A stretch of DNA of 25,650 nt, from positions 1-25,650 of the IMG/VR virus record IMGVR_UViG_3300003322_001190; one strand, 5' to 3'. Shown here piece by piece: positions 6,076-13,082 of this stretch; the stretch's first letter is position 1, and the number at the start of each line of letters is the position of its first letter. This DNA comes from a virus. Under the pieces are notes generated by a model that was not told the origin of the DNA, made no database searches, and worked only from the letters and a program-made list of their open reading frames with translations. The translations under genes and the position numbers were made by a program.

Positions 6076-6431
6076 AGGTGCTCCTCCAGTTCCAGGATCC
6101 GCAGCACCTTGGCCGGGTCCAGCGTCCATGACGTGGGCGTAGGAGGCGAGCACTTCCCACTGCATTCGTCCGGGCAGTAGCACCAGTCGATGTACACGCC
6201 CACGCGGGCCGACTCGGCCAGAGCCTTGACGCTCAGCAGAGTCTGGCAGTCCTGGCACTCGACTTGGCGCCCCTCCCCCTCGGAGTCGTACCCGATGGAC
6301 TCCAGCGGGTGCCCGCACGGCGGAACGTACTTCTCGCAGCCCTCCTTCTCCGTGTGGCCCCCGGCGTCCCAGCACGTCCGGCGGCAGCCCCAGTACTCCT
6401 CCGGGATCGGCCCGGGTCTACGTGCGGTCAC
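6072..6431 (-). CDS. Cys-rich zinc-binding-like protein, 119 aa
   Basis: Eleven cysteines in 119 residues: CRRTC (16-20), GCEKYVPPCGHP (32-42), ECQDCQ (59-63) and WCYCPDECSGKC (83-94). They suggest two or more zinc ribbons; the CGHP...ECQDC pair looks like a typical zinc ribbon. GTG at 6431 is chosen because GAGAGGAGA lies 8 nt upstream and because it overlaps the end of the upstream gene by 14 nt; the frame extending to 6518 is a shadow. It ends in an ATGA overlap with the membrane mini-protein. Role unknown. Confidence 0.7.
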   Translation of the reverse strand: MTARRPGPIPEEYWGCRRTCWDAGGHTEKEGCEKYVPPCGHPLESIGYDSEGEGRQVECQDCQTLLSVKALAESARVGVYIDWCYCPDECSGKCSPPTPTSWTLDPAKVLRILELEEHL

Positions 6432-6651
6432 GAGATGTCTCCTCTCGCTTTTTAAAAACGATCTGAAGCCTCTCCCCGTCACCGAAGACGCGGATGTCGC
6501 TGTCGAACAGCTCTGCACCGGGCTTACGCCCCTCCATCAGTTCGTTGCGAGCGAGCCCGAAGAGCTTGCTCAGCTCGGCGAAGGGCGCCCCGTTGTCCAT
6601 CGAGTAGGACACCGTGGTCGTCATGGTCTCCTCGCGGTCGTAGCTCTGCAT
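6418..6651 (-). CDS. Hypothetical phage protein, 77 aa (or 68 aa)
   Basis: Unknown small protein: a helix around residues 20-40 (PFAELSKLFGLARNELMEG) and a beta strand near the end (DIRVFGDGERLQIVFKKREE). Two starts are possible. ATG at 6651 has TGGAGG with 5-nt spacing, like most genes here. ATG at 6624 (MTTTVSYSMD) has GAGGAG with a 3-nt spacing. I prefer 6651, which leaves no gap after the hairpin at 6669-6707. The 3' end contains a TTTTTAAAAA element read as codons for Phe-Lys-Lys. Confidence 0.65.
   Translation of the reverse strand: MQSYDREETMTTTVSYSMDNGAPFAELSKLFGLARNELMEGRKPGAELFDSDIRVFGDGERLQIVFKKREETSRDRT
6449..6458. repeat. TTTTTAAAAA element
   Basis: Perfect T5A5 palindrome, 18 nt before the GTG at 6431 and inside the end of the upstream gene. 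Confidence 0.65.
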
Positions 6652-6668
6652 GAGGTCCTCCAGGTACG

Positions 6669-6707
6669 GCACAGGGCCGGATCCCGTCGTGGGGACCGGC
6701 CCTGTGC
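6669..6707 (-). terminator. Long hairpin, probable terminator
   Basis: A 12-bp perfect stem (GCACAGGGCCGG / CCGGCCCTGTGC) is extended by one mismatch and four more pairs, with a 5-nt loop. It begins 17 nt after the stop at 6724. No T-run. Confidence 0.65.
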
Positions 6708-6723
6708 GGCAGGCGTTCGAGCT

Positions 6724-7497
6724 TCAGGCGGAGGCGTCGGCCGCGTCGGCCTGGGTGTTGTCCACCAGGGTGACGCCGTCGGAGAGACGCTCCACCGAGT
6801 CGACCTTGTCCTCCGGGACGATGTACTCGGTGCGGGAGTCCGCGCCGCGCACGTTGGTGACCAGCGAGTAGCGGCCCGGCTTGTCGCCGGAGCCCGCCTG
6901 GAACAGGACGTGGTCGGCCTTGACGTCCTTGGTGGTGCCGTCGGCCAGGTTGACCCGGTAGACGTGCTTGCCCTCGACCTTGACGTCCAGCTCGGGCTTC
7001 GGGACGACGCGGTACTCGTCGACCGAGTCGGCCTTGATGGACTTCACCACCGTGGTGCCGTTGTAGTCGTCGACACCCTCGACGTAGCCGTGGAAGGTCA
7101 GACGGCCGTCGGCCTCGGTGACGGTCTGGGCCTTGACGACCTCGTTGGGGCGGTCGTCGGCGTAGACGATCTCGAAGGCCTTGGTGTTGCGCTCGCTCAT
7201 GGGTTTCTCCTGCTTCCCGGGCGCCTTGGTGGCGCCTGCTTCGGTTCGGATCGGACTGGCGGGCTGTTCGCTGACGAACATGCGATTGGTGCTCGAATCC
7301 AGGTAGATCTTGCCCGAAGGCACGAGATTCGACATCTGGATGATCGCGTCCGACAGTTGCGAACTGGTGATGGGCGAGTACGAGAGGTTCGTCGAGGTGA
7401 CCCCCTCGTACGTTCTGACCGCCCCCTGGTTCACGGCCCTGGCTGCAATGGCCTCGAACTCGGCGGCGTTGCTCCACTCTTCCAAGCTGGGCTCCAA
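6724..7497 (-). CDS. Hypothetical two-part protein, 257 aa with strong internal start at 7200
   Basis: The frame is open from a TTG at 7497, about 20 nt after the expected transcription start of promoter E. The first 99 residues read like real protein (SNAAEFEAIAARAVNQGAV; LSDAIIQMSNLVPSGKIYLD). They lead into a 158-residue part that starts at Met100 (MSERNTKAFEIVYADDRPNE) and has its own good ribosome site (GGAG, 6 nt spacing). The second part is beta-rich, with repeated Val/Asp/Lys strands (GRLTFHGYVEGVDDYNGTTV; KVEGKHVYRVNLADGTTKDV). Either one 257-aa protein, or a full-length and a short product, or only the 158-aa protein behind a coding-like leader. No family recognised. Confidence 0.6.
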   Translation of the reverse strand: MEPSLEEWSNAAEFEAIAARAVNQGAVRTYEGVTSTNLSYSPITSSQLSDAIIQMSNLVPSGKIYLDSSTNRMFVSEQPASPIRTEAGATKAPGKQEKPMSERNTKAFEIVYADDRPNEVVKAQTVTEADGRLTFHGYVEGVDDYNGTTVVKSIKADSVDEYRVVPKPELDVKVEGKHVYRVNLADGTTKDVKADHVLFQAGSGDKPGRYSLVTNVRGADSRTEYIVPEDKVDSVERLSDGVTLVDNTQADAADASA

Positions 7498-7522
7498 GGA
7501 CCTTCGGGTGAATGCGGATCAC

Positions 7523-7552
7523 ACCCTACTCGAAGGATCCTTGGTTGCTCAA
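7523..7552 (-). promoter_or_regulatory. Spacer-dyad promoter E
   Basis: -35 TTGAGC (7547-7552), 18-bp spacer with CCAAGGATCCTTCG (core palindrome AAGGATCCTT), -10 TAGGGT (7523-7528). It abuts the stop of the gene at 7553 and drives the two-part gene at 7497. Confidence 0.75.
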
Positions 7553-8038
7553 CTAGACGAGGGAGACGATCTCCTCGTCGGCAAGGCCCTCGCCGTCCCA
7601 TCGGACGAAGGTCTTGCCCTTGTAGACCTTGAAGGTCGACGTGTCGGCCCCCGGCTCGGTCCACACCTTGAGCCGCTTGGCCTGGGTGAAGTCCTCGTGG
7701 ATGGCCGTGATCTCGCCGTCCCAGTTGTGCCCCGGCAGGTTGTCCCGCAGCGGGTAGAAGGTCTCGAACAGGTCGTTGTGCATGGAGACCCGGTCGTGCG
7801 AGGGGACGAGGGCGATACCCCGGACGACGTGCAGCGTGCCCTCGTCCGTCTCCTTGTCGAACTCGTCCAGCATGATCTTCAGCGGGAAGTACTCCGAGAA
7901 GACGTTCTCCGGGGTGGCGTACCTCTCCTGGTAGGACTTCAGCCGCCTCATCATGACCTCGGCGGCCTTCTTCAGCTCCTTCGCGCTCAGCGCCGGGGTG
8001 ATGTTGATCGTGCCGCTGATGTGCCATTCAGTGCCCAT
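7553..8038 (-). CDS. DUF6205-like phage protein, 161 aa
   Basis: The start HISGTINITPALSAKELKKA fits the pattern G-x-I-x-I-x-P-x-L-x3-E seen at the start of DUF6205-like proteins of actinobacteria and their phages; my assignment is from memory and moderate. Further on it has a strand-turn pattern (NWDGEITAIHED) and ends in YKGKTFVRWDGEGLADEEIV. A second gene (9856-10341) begins in the same way (GQLHIEPPLNPTEFKALRLF), so the two are probably paralogues. ATG at 8038 is placed by AGGAGG within the start-associated box. It is second in the operon from promoter F. Biochemical role unknown. Confidence 0.8.
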   Translation of the reverse strand: MGTEWHISGTINITPALSAKELKKAAEVMMRRLKSYQERYATPENVFSEYFPLKIMLDEFDKETDEGTLHVVRGIALVPSHDRVSMHNDLFETFYPLRDNLPGHNWDGEITAIHEDFTQAKRLKVWTEPGADTSTFKVYKGKTFVRWDGEGLADEEIVSLV

Positions 8039-8067
8039 GGGACCTCCTGGGGAGTCGGGATGGTGGA

Positions 8068-8451
8068 TCAGATGATGAGGGCGGCCCTGAGGGCGCCCAG
8101 GCCGTCCGTGGAGGACTCCCGGACGATGCGCCGGGCCTCGGCCTTGCGCTTGGCGGCCTGACGGGCCTTGACGAACTCGCGCTCGTACACGGAGCCGTAG
8201 ACGCCCTCGGGAAGCTCCTCGCGGAAGATGTGCGCCATGTCCGAGGAGATCATGCAGGCCATCTTCCAGGTCAGGCCCTCGATGTCCTCGATCACCGGCT
8301 CCTCGCCCTGCTTGCCGTTGGCGTACCAGGAACGGAGATCCTCGATCGCGAGGAGCTGGGCCCGCGCGGCCTTCGTGTTCCCCATCGCTGCTTCCAGCAT
8401 CTCCTTGACGAAGTCGTGCCGGTCGCGCTCGCTGTGGGCGAAGTTCTTCAT
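8068..8451 (-). CDS. Hypothetical helical protein, 127 aa
   Basis: Not recognised. Almost wholly helical. A His/Arg/Asp-rich start (NFAHSERDRHDFVKEMLEAA) is followed by a hydrophobic helix (GLTWKMACMISSDMAHIFRE), a basic helix (REFVKARQAAKRKAEARRIV) and a short hydrophobic end (LGALRAALII). ATG at 8451 has AGGAGG in the start-associated box, and the gene is the first behind promoter F. No metal-binding cysteines or membrane segment. Confidence 0.8.
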   Translation of the reverse strand: MKNFAHSERDRHDFVKEMLEAAMGNTKAARAQLLAIEDLRSWYANGKQGEEPVIEDIEGLTWKMACMISSDMAHIFREELPEGVYGSVYEREFVKARQAAKRKAEARRIVRESSTDGLGALRAALII

Positions 8452-8499
8452 GCGGGCCTCCTGAGGAGTCGGTTCCGGGGCTTCCCCCTGACAACGTCA

Positions 8500-8529
8500 A
8501 GGTTACTACGGGAATTCCTGGGGCGTCAA
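8500..8529 (-). promoter_or_regulatory. Spacer-dyad promoter F
   Basis: -35 TTGACG (8524-8529) overlaps the stop of the gene ending at 8526. The 18-bp spacer holds CCAGGAATTCCCG (core GGAATTCC). -10 TAACCT (8500-8505), then the second dyad CCTTGAC-GTT-GTCAGGG. Confidence 0.75.
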
Positions 8530-8885
8530 GCCCTCTCTTCGAACTCCTCGTGGAGCTGGGAGAGCTTCTCCGTGGGGATCCAGCAGTTCGAGAACGGAGC
8601 CCGGCTCCAGTCGTCGGCGGCCAGGGTGCACAGGCCTTCAGCGGCCACACGGGCCTTCTCCACGGCGTTCGCACGCTTCTGGCTCAGACCCTCCAGGCCC
8701 GCGTCCGGAGTGCGCACGAGGACCTTGGGGTCGCCGTACCGCTGGTAGTGCAGTTCGGCCCGCAAGTAGCGGTTCTCCCTGCTGACGATGAAGAAGATCA
8801 CCGGGCACTTCAGGTGCTCGGCCAGCCGTCGGCCGTTGGTGATCCCCTTGGCCTTCAGGGCCTCGCGCAGCTCCGCCCCGGTCAT
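8526..8885 (-). CDS. Hypothetical phage protein, 119 aa
   Basis: Unknown. It begins with a helix-turn-helix-like pair (MTGAELREALKAKGITNGRR, then LAEHLKCP) reminiscent of a small DNA-binding N terminus. A hydrophobic strand (VIFFIVSREN) follows, then an Arg/Tyr strand (YLRAELHYQRYGDPKVLVRT) and a helical C terminus. The HTH reading is weak. ATG at 8885 overlaps the upstream stop as ATGA; the open frame to 8975 is a shadow. Its stop is built into promoter F. Confidence 0.75.
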   Translation of the reverse strand: MTGAELREALKAKGITNGRRLAEHLKCPVIFFIVSRENRYLRAELHYQRYGDPKVLVRTPDAGLEGLSQKRANAVEKARVAAEGLCTLAADDWSRAPFSNCWIPTEKLSQLHEEFEERA

Positions 8886-9370
8886 CGCTTGCTCCACTGG
8901 ATGCCGATGTTCAGGGCGTTCTCCGTGACGAACTTCCACAGGGCGTGACCACGCATCCAGTGCGGCCCCTCCCACTCCGGCGTGGGAACGACGTGCGTCG
9001 CGCTGATCTTGCCCTCGCCTGAGCGGACGGTCAGCTCGAAGACGGCACCAACGCCCGGGAACATGGGGTCCCGGGTGAGCGGCGGCTCGGGGCTGTCCTC
9101 GCTCGGGACCTCAGCCTCCCAGATGAGCTGGTCGGTGGTCTCGAAGTTCAGCCCTCGGTAGGGGTCGTCCGCCGGGTTGGCGGAGATGTCGGAGTGCGAG
9201 GAGCCGTAGAGGTACGTACGGGCGTACCAGCGCTCCTCGCCCTCATCGCCCCACCAGACGTCCGAGACGTCTCTGCGGTCGCGGAGGTGCTCCTCCAGGA
9301 CCGCCTGAGCGCTCCTCCAGTCGGTCCGGAAGCCCGGCTTGCCGTTGACGGTGAACAGGTAGATCTTCAT
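8882..9370 (-). CDS. Hypothetical phage protein, 162 aa
   Basis: Not recognised. The start MKIYLFTVNGKPGFRTDWRS has a beta-turn-beta pattern followed by a helix (AQAVLEEHLRDRR). The middle is rich in Trp, Tyr, Asp and Glu (VWWGDEGEERWYARTYLYG) and the end has aromatic, beta-like segments (GPHWMRGHALWKFVTENA). No cysteines and no membrane segment. ATG at 9370 has AGGAGG in the start-associated box. It is the first gene behind promoter G and is coupled to the following gene by ATGA. Confidence 0.75.
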   Translation of the reverse strand: MKIYLFTVNGKPGFRTDWRSAQAVLEEHLRDRRDVSDVWWGDEGEERWYARTYLYGSSHSDISANPADDPYRGLNFETTDQLIWEAEVPSEDSPEPPLTRDPMFPGVGAVFELTVRSGEGKISATHVVPTPEWEGPHWMRGHALWKFVTENALNIGIQWSKR

Positions 9371-9427
9371 GAGTCCTCCTGGGGAGTCGGTGCTGACGGC
9401 CTCCTGGGTAACGTCCTGACACCGTCA

Positions 9428-9456
9428 AGGTTACCCCAGGAATCCTTGTAGCGAAA
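9428..9456 (-). promoter_or_regulatory. Spacer-dyad promoter G (weak -35)
   Basis: -10 TAACCT (9428-9433), spacer with ACAAGGATTCCTGG, and only a poor -35 (TTTCGC at 9451-9456, 17-bp spacing). The second dyad CCTTGAC-GGT-GTCAGGA is present. Weak basal strength suggests need for an activator or low output. Confidence 0.6.
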
Positions 9457-9460
9457 CCCC

Positions 9461-9859
9461 CTAGCGGGGTCGGCCTCCGTGGAACCGCTGCTCATGGTCC
9501 ATCATCGACGCCACGGCGTTGAGCATGTTGGCCCCCACGGCCAGGGCCTCGTTGTCCGGCAGCTCCTCGCTGACGCTCGACGTCGCCACCAGCGTGCGGG
9601 GATCCACCAGACCGGCCTTGCCCTGGTAGCAGTCCTTGCAGGCCACGTACGCGTGGACCTTCCAGGGGCCGTCCTCGGACTCCAGACCGTGCTCCACGCC
9701 GAAGACGTACCGGTCCAGCCGCAGGTTGATCAGAGCAAGCCGGAACAGCTCGTTCTTGCGTCGCTTCTCCCGGGCCGCCCTGGCCTCCTGGTGGCGCCGG
9801 AGGTTGAACTCCGGCCAGCTCTCCCCCTCGCGGGGGCGGCTCTCGATGGCGGTGCTCAT
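9461..9859 (-). CDS. Hypothetical phage protein, 132 aa
   Basis: Unknown. The first 40 residues form a long charged helix, basic at its end (NLRRHQEARAAREKRRKNEL). A hydrophobic region (FRLALINLRLDRYVFGVEHG) is followed by one cysteine pair, C74-x2-C77 in VACKDCYQG. The C terminus is helical with Met/Asn (ALAVGANMLNAVASMMDHEQ) and ends in basic residues. ATG at 9859 overlaps the upstream stop as ATGA; the longer frame to 10534 is a shadow. It is the last gene of the operon from promoter H. Confidence 0.75.
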   Translation of the reverse strand: MSTAIESRPREGESWPEFNLRRHQEARAAREKRRKNELFRLALINLRLDRYVFGVEHGLESEDGPWKVHAYVACKDCYQGKAGLVDPRTLVATSSVSEELPDNEALAVGANMLNAVASMMDHEQRFHGGRPR

Positions 9860-10341
9860 TCCGGCTCGCCGATCTTGACCGTGGTGACCTCGTTGTCCTG
9901 GACCTTGATCTGCCAGGCCTCTCCCCCGCCCATGCCGGTCATGATGCCGTTGACCGTGTGGTCGAAGGTGAAGCCGTGCAGGAGGTCGTCCTCGGCGACG
10001 AGCTTGGCCTTCTCGGCGAAGATCCCGGCAGGCCTCAGGAAGTAGTCGATCACGTACCGGATCCAGGGCTCCAGGTCCCCGGCACCCTCCTGGCCGTCCC
10101 ACTCCAGCAGGCCGGGCCCGTTCAGGCGCAGGCTGGCGTACAGGGTCGGCATGTCCTGGGCGGGCCGGTTCCAGTCGATCACGTCCGGGTGGGACGCGGT
10201 GAGGCTCTTGCGGATGTCCAGGGGTCCGTGCACGGTCGTCATGTGCCGGGCGTCCAGGAACAGGCGCAGGGCCTTGAACTCGGTCGGGTTCAGCGGCGGC
10301 TCGATGTGGAGCTGGCCCTTGTACTGTGCGTCGAATCCCAT
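9856..10341 (-). CDS. DUF6205-like phage protein, 161 aa
   Basis: The N terminus (YKGQLHIEPPLNPTEFKAL) matches the G-x-I/L-x-I-x-P-x-L-x3-E pattern of DUF6205-like proteins and its likely paralogue at 7553-8038, which has exactly the same length (161 aa). A Gly/Trp segment near position 100 (GPGLLEWDGQEGAGDLEPWI), FTFDHTVNGIMTGMGGGEAW and a beta end (WQIKVQDNEVTTVKIGE) follow. ATG at 10341 lies 2 nt after the upstream stop, with AAGGA 11 nt away. Function unknown; family label moderate. Confidence 0.8.
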   Translation of the reverse strand: MGFDAQYKGQLHIEPPLNPTEFKALRLFLDARHMTTVHGPLDIRKSLTASHPDVIDWNRPAQDMPTLYASLRLNGPGLLEWDGQEGAGDLEPWIRYVIDYFLRPAGIFAEKAKLVAEDDLLHGFTFDHTVNGIMTGMGGGEAWQIKVQDNEVTTVKIGEPE

Positions 10342-10343
10342 GG

Positions 10344-10694
10344 TCAGATGTCCTTCTGGGGGAACTGGTCGAGCAGGATCTTGAGGTCGTCCAGCAGGAG
10401 CTTCTTGCCCGGCGGCCCCGCGAGGGCCTGGATGTCCTGCTCCATGTTGTCCGCGACACGGGCCACACGGCTGGCGGGGTCGTAGCCCTCGGCCTCGCGC
10501 ACCTTGGCGATGTGCTCCACCTCGATGAGCACATCGGCCTCGTACGCCTTCACGAACGCGGTCACCCGGCGCCGGACGTCCTGGAGGATCTCTGTGCGGT
10601 CCATGGCCTTGGCCACGCGCTCGATGATCTCCTCCCCGTTCTCACGGGCCTTCTGGACGTCCGTCTGCTGGTAGTCGTCGTAGGTCTTCGCCAT
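10344..10694 (-). CDS. Hypothetical helical protein, 116 aa
   Basis: Almost entirely alpha-helical and acidic/basic in alternation (ARENGEEIIERVAKAMDRTE; RRRVTAFVKAYEADVLIEVE; VARVADNMEQDIQAL), consistent with a helical bundle or coiled-coil dimer. Near the end it has GPPGKKLLLDDLKILLDQF. That looks a little like a P-loop, but it lacks the needed spacing and context. ATG at 10694 has AGGAGG in the start-associated box, directly after the hairpin at 10738-10766. Function unknown. Confidence 0.75.
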   Translation of the reverse strand: MAKTYDDYQQTDVQKARENGEEIIERVAKAMDRTEILQDVRRRVTAFVKAYEADVLIEVEHIAKVREAEGYDPASRVARVADNMEQDIQALAGPPGKKLLLDDLKILLDQFPQKDI

Positions 10695-10737
10695 AGCTCC
10701 TCCTGGGGAGTCTCGGGGGTCTGAACGGCCGTACAGG

Positions 10738-10766
10738 GGGCGCCTGGGGTGAAGGCCCAGGAGCCC
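10738..10766 (-). terminator. Hairpin between genes
   Basis: Stem GGGC, one mismatch and CCTGGG pair with CCCAGG and GCCC across a 7-nt loop; flanking ACGGCCG/CGGCCGT can add an outer stem. It follows the stop at 10779. No promoter lies between it and the next gene. Confidence 0.55.
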
Positions 10767-10778
10767 GCAGAGCGGCCG

Positions 10779-11456
10779 TCAGCGGGGCAGCAGGACGCCC
10801 TGGGTCTGGAGCACGGTCGCGGCCACGTCCACCGCGTCCTCGGTCCCGCTCACCACGGCCACGAGGGCGAGGTAGTAGAGGTGGCCCTCCATGCGGCGGG
10901 CGGCCTCCGGGTCGGTCTTCGCGGTCTCCCGGATCGTCCGCACGTGCTCGTCGGCGTCCTCCGGCGTCACCAGCGGCACGAAGGGGAACGCTCCGCGCTT
11001 CGGGTCGGTCTCGCCCGAGGGGGTCTCCACAGAGGCCTCCTCGGTCTCCTGCGGGGCCACCAGGTCCTCGCTCTCGGGAATGTCCGACCGGCGCGCGGGA
11101 GCCCCGGAGACGGCCAGGAAGCTGTTGTCGGTCTTGCCGGTGTCCTCGTTCCAGCCCCACACGACGAAGTAGCCGACCGTCTTGAGGTCCTCCATCATGT
11201 CCGCCACGCGCTCCAGGCGGGCCTTCTCGCGCTCGGCCGCCTTGCGGGCCTGGACGCCCTTCAGCTCCCGGGAGACGCCCTCGTAGGAGACGCGGACGAT
11301 CTTGCCGCCCTCGGTGTCGGACTGTCCCGGCCACTCGCGGACGATGTATCCCCCGTACCGGGTCTCGTGCGCGCCGTACGGGTTGTAGCCGAGTCGGCGG
11401 AGCTGTTTGGACACGGCGGATGCGTGGGTCCGCCCGGTGGTCTGGTGCTTGGCCAT
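10779..11456 (-). CDS. Hypothetical phage protein, 225 aa
   Basis: Not recognised. The basic N terminus (KHQTTGRTHASAVSKQLRRL) leads to a Gly/Tyr-rich part (GYNPYGAHETRYGGYIVREW), then a charged helix of the coiled-coil type (ELKGVQARKAAEREKARLER). A short strand (VGYFVVWGWNEDTGKTDNSF) is followed by an acidic, Pro/Glu/Thr-rich linker at about residues 120-160. The C terminus is helical and hydrophobic (GHLYYLALVAVVSGTEDAVD). The start of the protein resembles DNA-binding pieces of mobile-element proteins only loosely. ATG at 11456 has AGGAGG 6 nt upstream. Its leader carries TCCCGCCAGAGA. Confidence 0.75.
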   Translation of the reverse strand: MAKHQTTGRTHASAVSKQLRRLGYNPYGAHETRYGGYIVREWPGQSDTEGGKIVRVSYEGVSRELKGVQARKAAEREKARLERVADMMEDLKTVGYFVVWGWNEDTGKTDNSFLAVSGAPARRSDIPESEDLVAPQETEEASVETPSGETDPKRGAFPFVPLVTPEDADEHVRTIRETAKTDPEAARRMEGHLYYLALVAVVSGTEDAVDVAATVLQTQGVLLPR

Positions 11457-11485
11457 ACGGCCCTCCTGCTGGTCTCTGGCGGGAA

Positions 11486-11509
11486 GCCGGGGCCCGTGAG
11501 GACCCCGGC
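11486..11509 (-). terminator. Hairpin between genes
   Basis: A 7-bp perfect GC stem (GCCGGGG / CCCCGGC) extended by one mismatch and one pair follows the TerD gene stop at 11527. The leader motif TTCCCGCCAGAGA follows immediately. Confidence 0.55.
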
Positions 11510-11526
11510 GGGTAGGTACTGCTGGA

Positions 11527-12111
11527 TCACATGCCGATCGCGGCGCGGAGCAGGGAACGGAAGTCTCCCTGGGTCAGGCGTCCCGCCGTGTTGATGACCT
11601 CCAGCGTCCAGGAGAGGCCCTGGCGCTCGGCCTTCGCGATGCCCATGAAGTTGCCGGTGGCCAGCAGGGACGGCTGGATCATGGCGACCTTGTCAGAGCT
11701 GCCGCCGGTGGCGTCGTAGACCGAGACGCGCACGTTCTTGGCCTGGCCGAAGTCCGTGCCCTTCTTGAAGGCCACGAAGGCGAACAGGATCGAGGTGATG
11801 TTGTTCGGGATCCGGGAGAAGTCGACGGTGATCACCTCGTCGTCACCGGCCTTCTTGCCCCGGTGCTCATCTCCCGAGTGCGTGATGGCGCCGGTCTCCG
11901 TCGGGTCCAGGTTGTCCAGACCCGCGTACATGACCGGGTCCTCGCCCTGCATCAGGACGGCGACGAGGTCCAGGTCCGTGCCGATGAAGTTCTTGATGGC
12001 TCCCAGGACACGACCGGAGCCGCCGGTGGACGTGTCCCAGGCCCCGCCGATCTGGAGCTTCTGGACACCGGTGAGGTCGTTGCGGCCGTCGTCCTTGGTG
12101 AGTACGTGCAT
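11527..12111 (-). CDS. TerD-family protein, 194 aa
   Basis: Clear TerD domain: QIGGAWDTSTG (20-30), TDLDLVAVLM (45-54), ITHSGDEHRGKKAGDDEVIT (76-95) followed by VDFSRIP, then VRVSVYDATG (127-136). The Asp/Glu-rich loops correspond to the family's calcium-binding sites. Length is normal (about 190 aa). TerD proteins belong to the tellurite/stress-response Ter system of bacteria and also occur in phages. The usual partners (TerB, TerC, TerZ) are not in this window, so this is a stand-alone copy. ATG at 12111 has AGGAGG upstream (7 nt spacing). It is second in the operon from promoter H, and its leader carries CCGCCAGAGA. Confidence 0.92.
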   Translation of the reverse strand: MHVLTKDDGRNDLTGVQKLQIGGAWDTSTGGSGRVLGAIKNFIGTDLDLVAVLMQGEDPVMYAGLDNLDPTETGAITHSGDEHRGKKAGDDEVITVDFSRIPNNITSILFAFVAFKKGTDFGQAKNVRVSVYDATGGSSDKVAMIQPSLLATGNFMGIAKAERQGLSWTLEVINTAGRLTQGDFRSLLRAAIGM

Positions 12112-12146
12112 GAGTGCCTCCTGGGTGGTAAGTGTTCTCTGGCGGT

Positions 12147-12170
12147 GGCGGGGGCCGTGTGGCCCCCGCC
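12147..12170 (-). terminator. Perfect hairpin between genes
   Basis: A 10-bp perfect stem (GGCGGGGGCC / GGCCCCCGCC) with a 4-nt loop lies 9 nt after the stop at 12180. No T-run and no following promoter. Confidence 0.6.
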
Positions 12171-12179
12171 GGGTGGGGA

Positions 12180-13082
12180 CTAGCCCCAGGGGAGTCCGTA
12201 CTTCTCGGCGCAGATCGGACCGTAGCCCGCCGCCTCCGACTCCTCCTTGGTGAGCTGCTTGGTGCAGAAGACGCAGCGGTGGTACAGCTCGCCGAACTTC
12301 GCGGCCTGCTCCGCCGTGGCCTTCTTGTCCTCGGTCAGCTTCCGGAAGGGGCTCTGGCCGACGTAGACCCACTTCTCGGTCTCGTCGTCCCACTCACGGG
12401 CCGTGGTGTTGCCGGTCCGCTCGGAGACGATGACCTTGAAGTACGTCCCGTCGACCACGTAGACGCCCTCGGCCGGGATGTAGCGGGCCGGGGTCTCCGC
12501 CTTGCGCTGCTTGTCCTTGTACGGGGCCGCCTTGAGGTCCGTGATGTGCTTGGACGCGGTCTCGAAGGGGAGGTCGGCCAGATTGGCCAGGTCCAGGGTG
12601 AGGTCGTGCTCCCGCTCGGCCAGCAGCTTCTTCAGGAAGCCGAGCTGAGCCGGAGTGATCATCCGGGTGCTGGAGGTCCCCCTGGGGGCGACCGACAGGT
12701 CCAGCAGGGACTTCATCGCGTCGATGGTCTCGGAGGCCTTCGACTTCTCGATCTCGTTCTGGGCCTGGGCCTGCTCGACGATCAGCCGGTGCTCCGGCGA
12801 GAGCAGGTGCAGCGGGATCCTGCGAGCGAGGGAGCAGACGTAGTTGGCCTGACGCGGACTGGCGGGGGTGAAGACCTCCTTGCCCTCCGCCCGGCCCTGC
12901 TTGCGGTCCGCGACGATGCGCTCGTGCTCGGCGACCTTGCGCTCGTAGGAGGCCGCGACCTGGCAGCAGAAGCCGGAGCCGTGCTCCTTCTTGCCGACAG
13001 CGGCGTGGTCCCGCAGGACGTCACGCATCATGGCGAGGGTGAAGGGGTCCAGCTTGCCGGTGCCGGGGAATTCGTAGGTCAC
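12180..13082 (-). CDS. DUF6011-like zinc-binding phage protein, 300 aa
   Basis: The C terminus has the signature C-x2-C-x-K-x-L-T...G-x-G-P-x-C-x3-Y-G: C270, C273 and C291 in CVFCTKQLTKEESEAAGYG and PICAEKYGLPW, typical of DUF6011-like zinc domains. Upstream it has two copies of a T/SP-x-Q-x2-x-hydrophobic motif (ASPRQANYVCSLA near 74-86; ITPAQLGFLKKLLAER near 142-157), another common feature of such phage proteins. A Lys/Ala-rich linker and a beta segment (GVYVVDGTYFKVIVSERTGN) separate them. The start is GTG at 13082 with AGGAGG in the start-associated box, behind promoter H. Probably nucleic-acid related; biochemical role unknown. Confidence 0.85.
   Translation of the reverse strand: MTYEFPGTGKLDPFTLAMMRDVLRDHAAVGKKEHGSGFCCQVAASYERKVAEHERIVADRKQGRAEGKEVFTPASPRQANYVCSLARRIPLHLLSPEHRLIVEQAQAQNEIEKSKASETIDAMKSLLDLSVAPRGTSSTRMITPAQLGFLKKLLAEREHDLTLDLANLADLPFETASKHITDLKAAPYKDKQRKAETPARYIPAEGVYVVDGTYFKVIVSERTGNTTAREWDDETEKWVYVGQSPFRKLTEDKKATAEQAAKFGELYHRCVFCTKQLTKEESEAAGYGPICAEKYGLPWG

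Noticed and set aside
10344-10694. P-loop-like GPPGKKLLL in the helical 116-aa protein
   Set aside because: The Walker A pattern needs G-x4-G-K-[ST] after a strand; here the S/T and the strand are missing.
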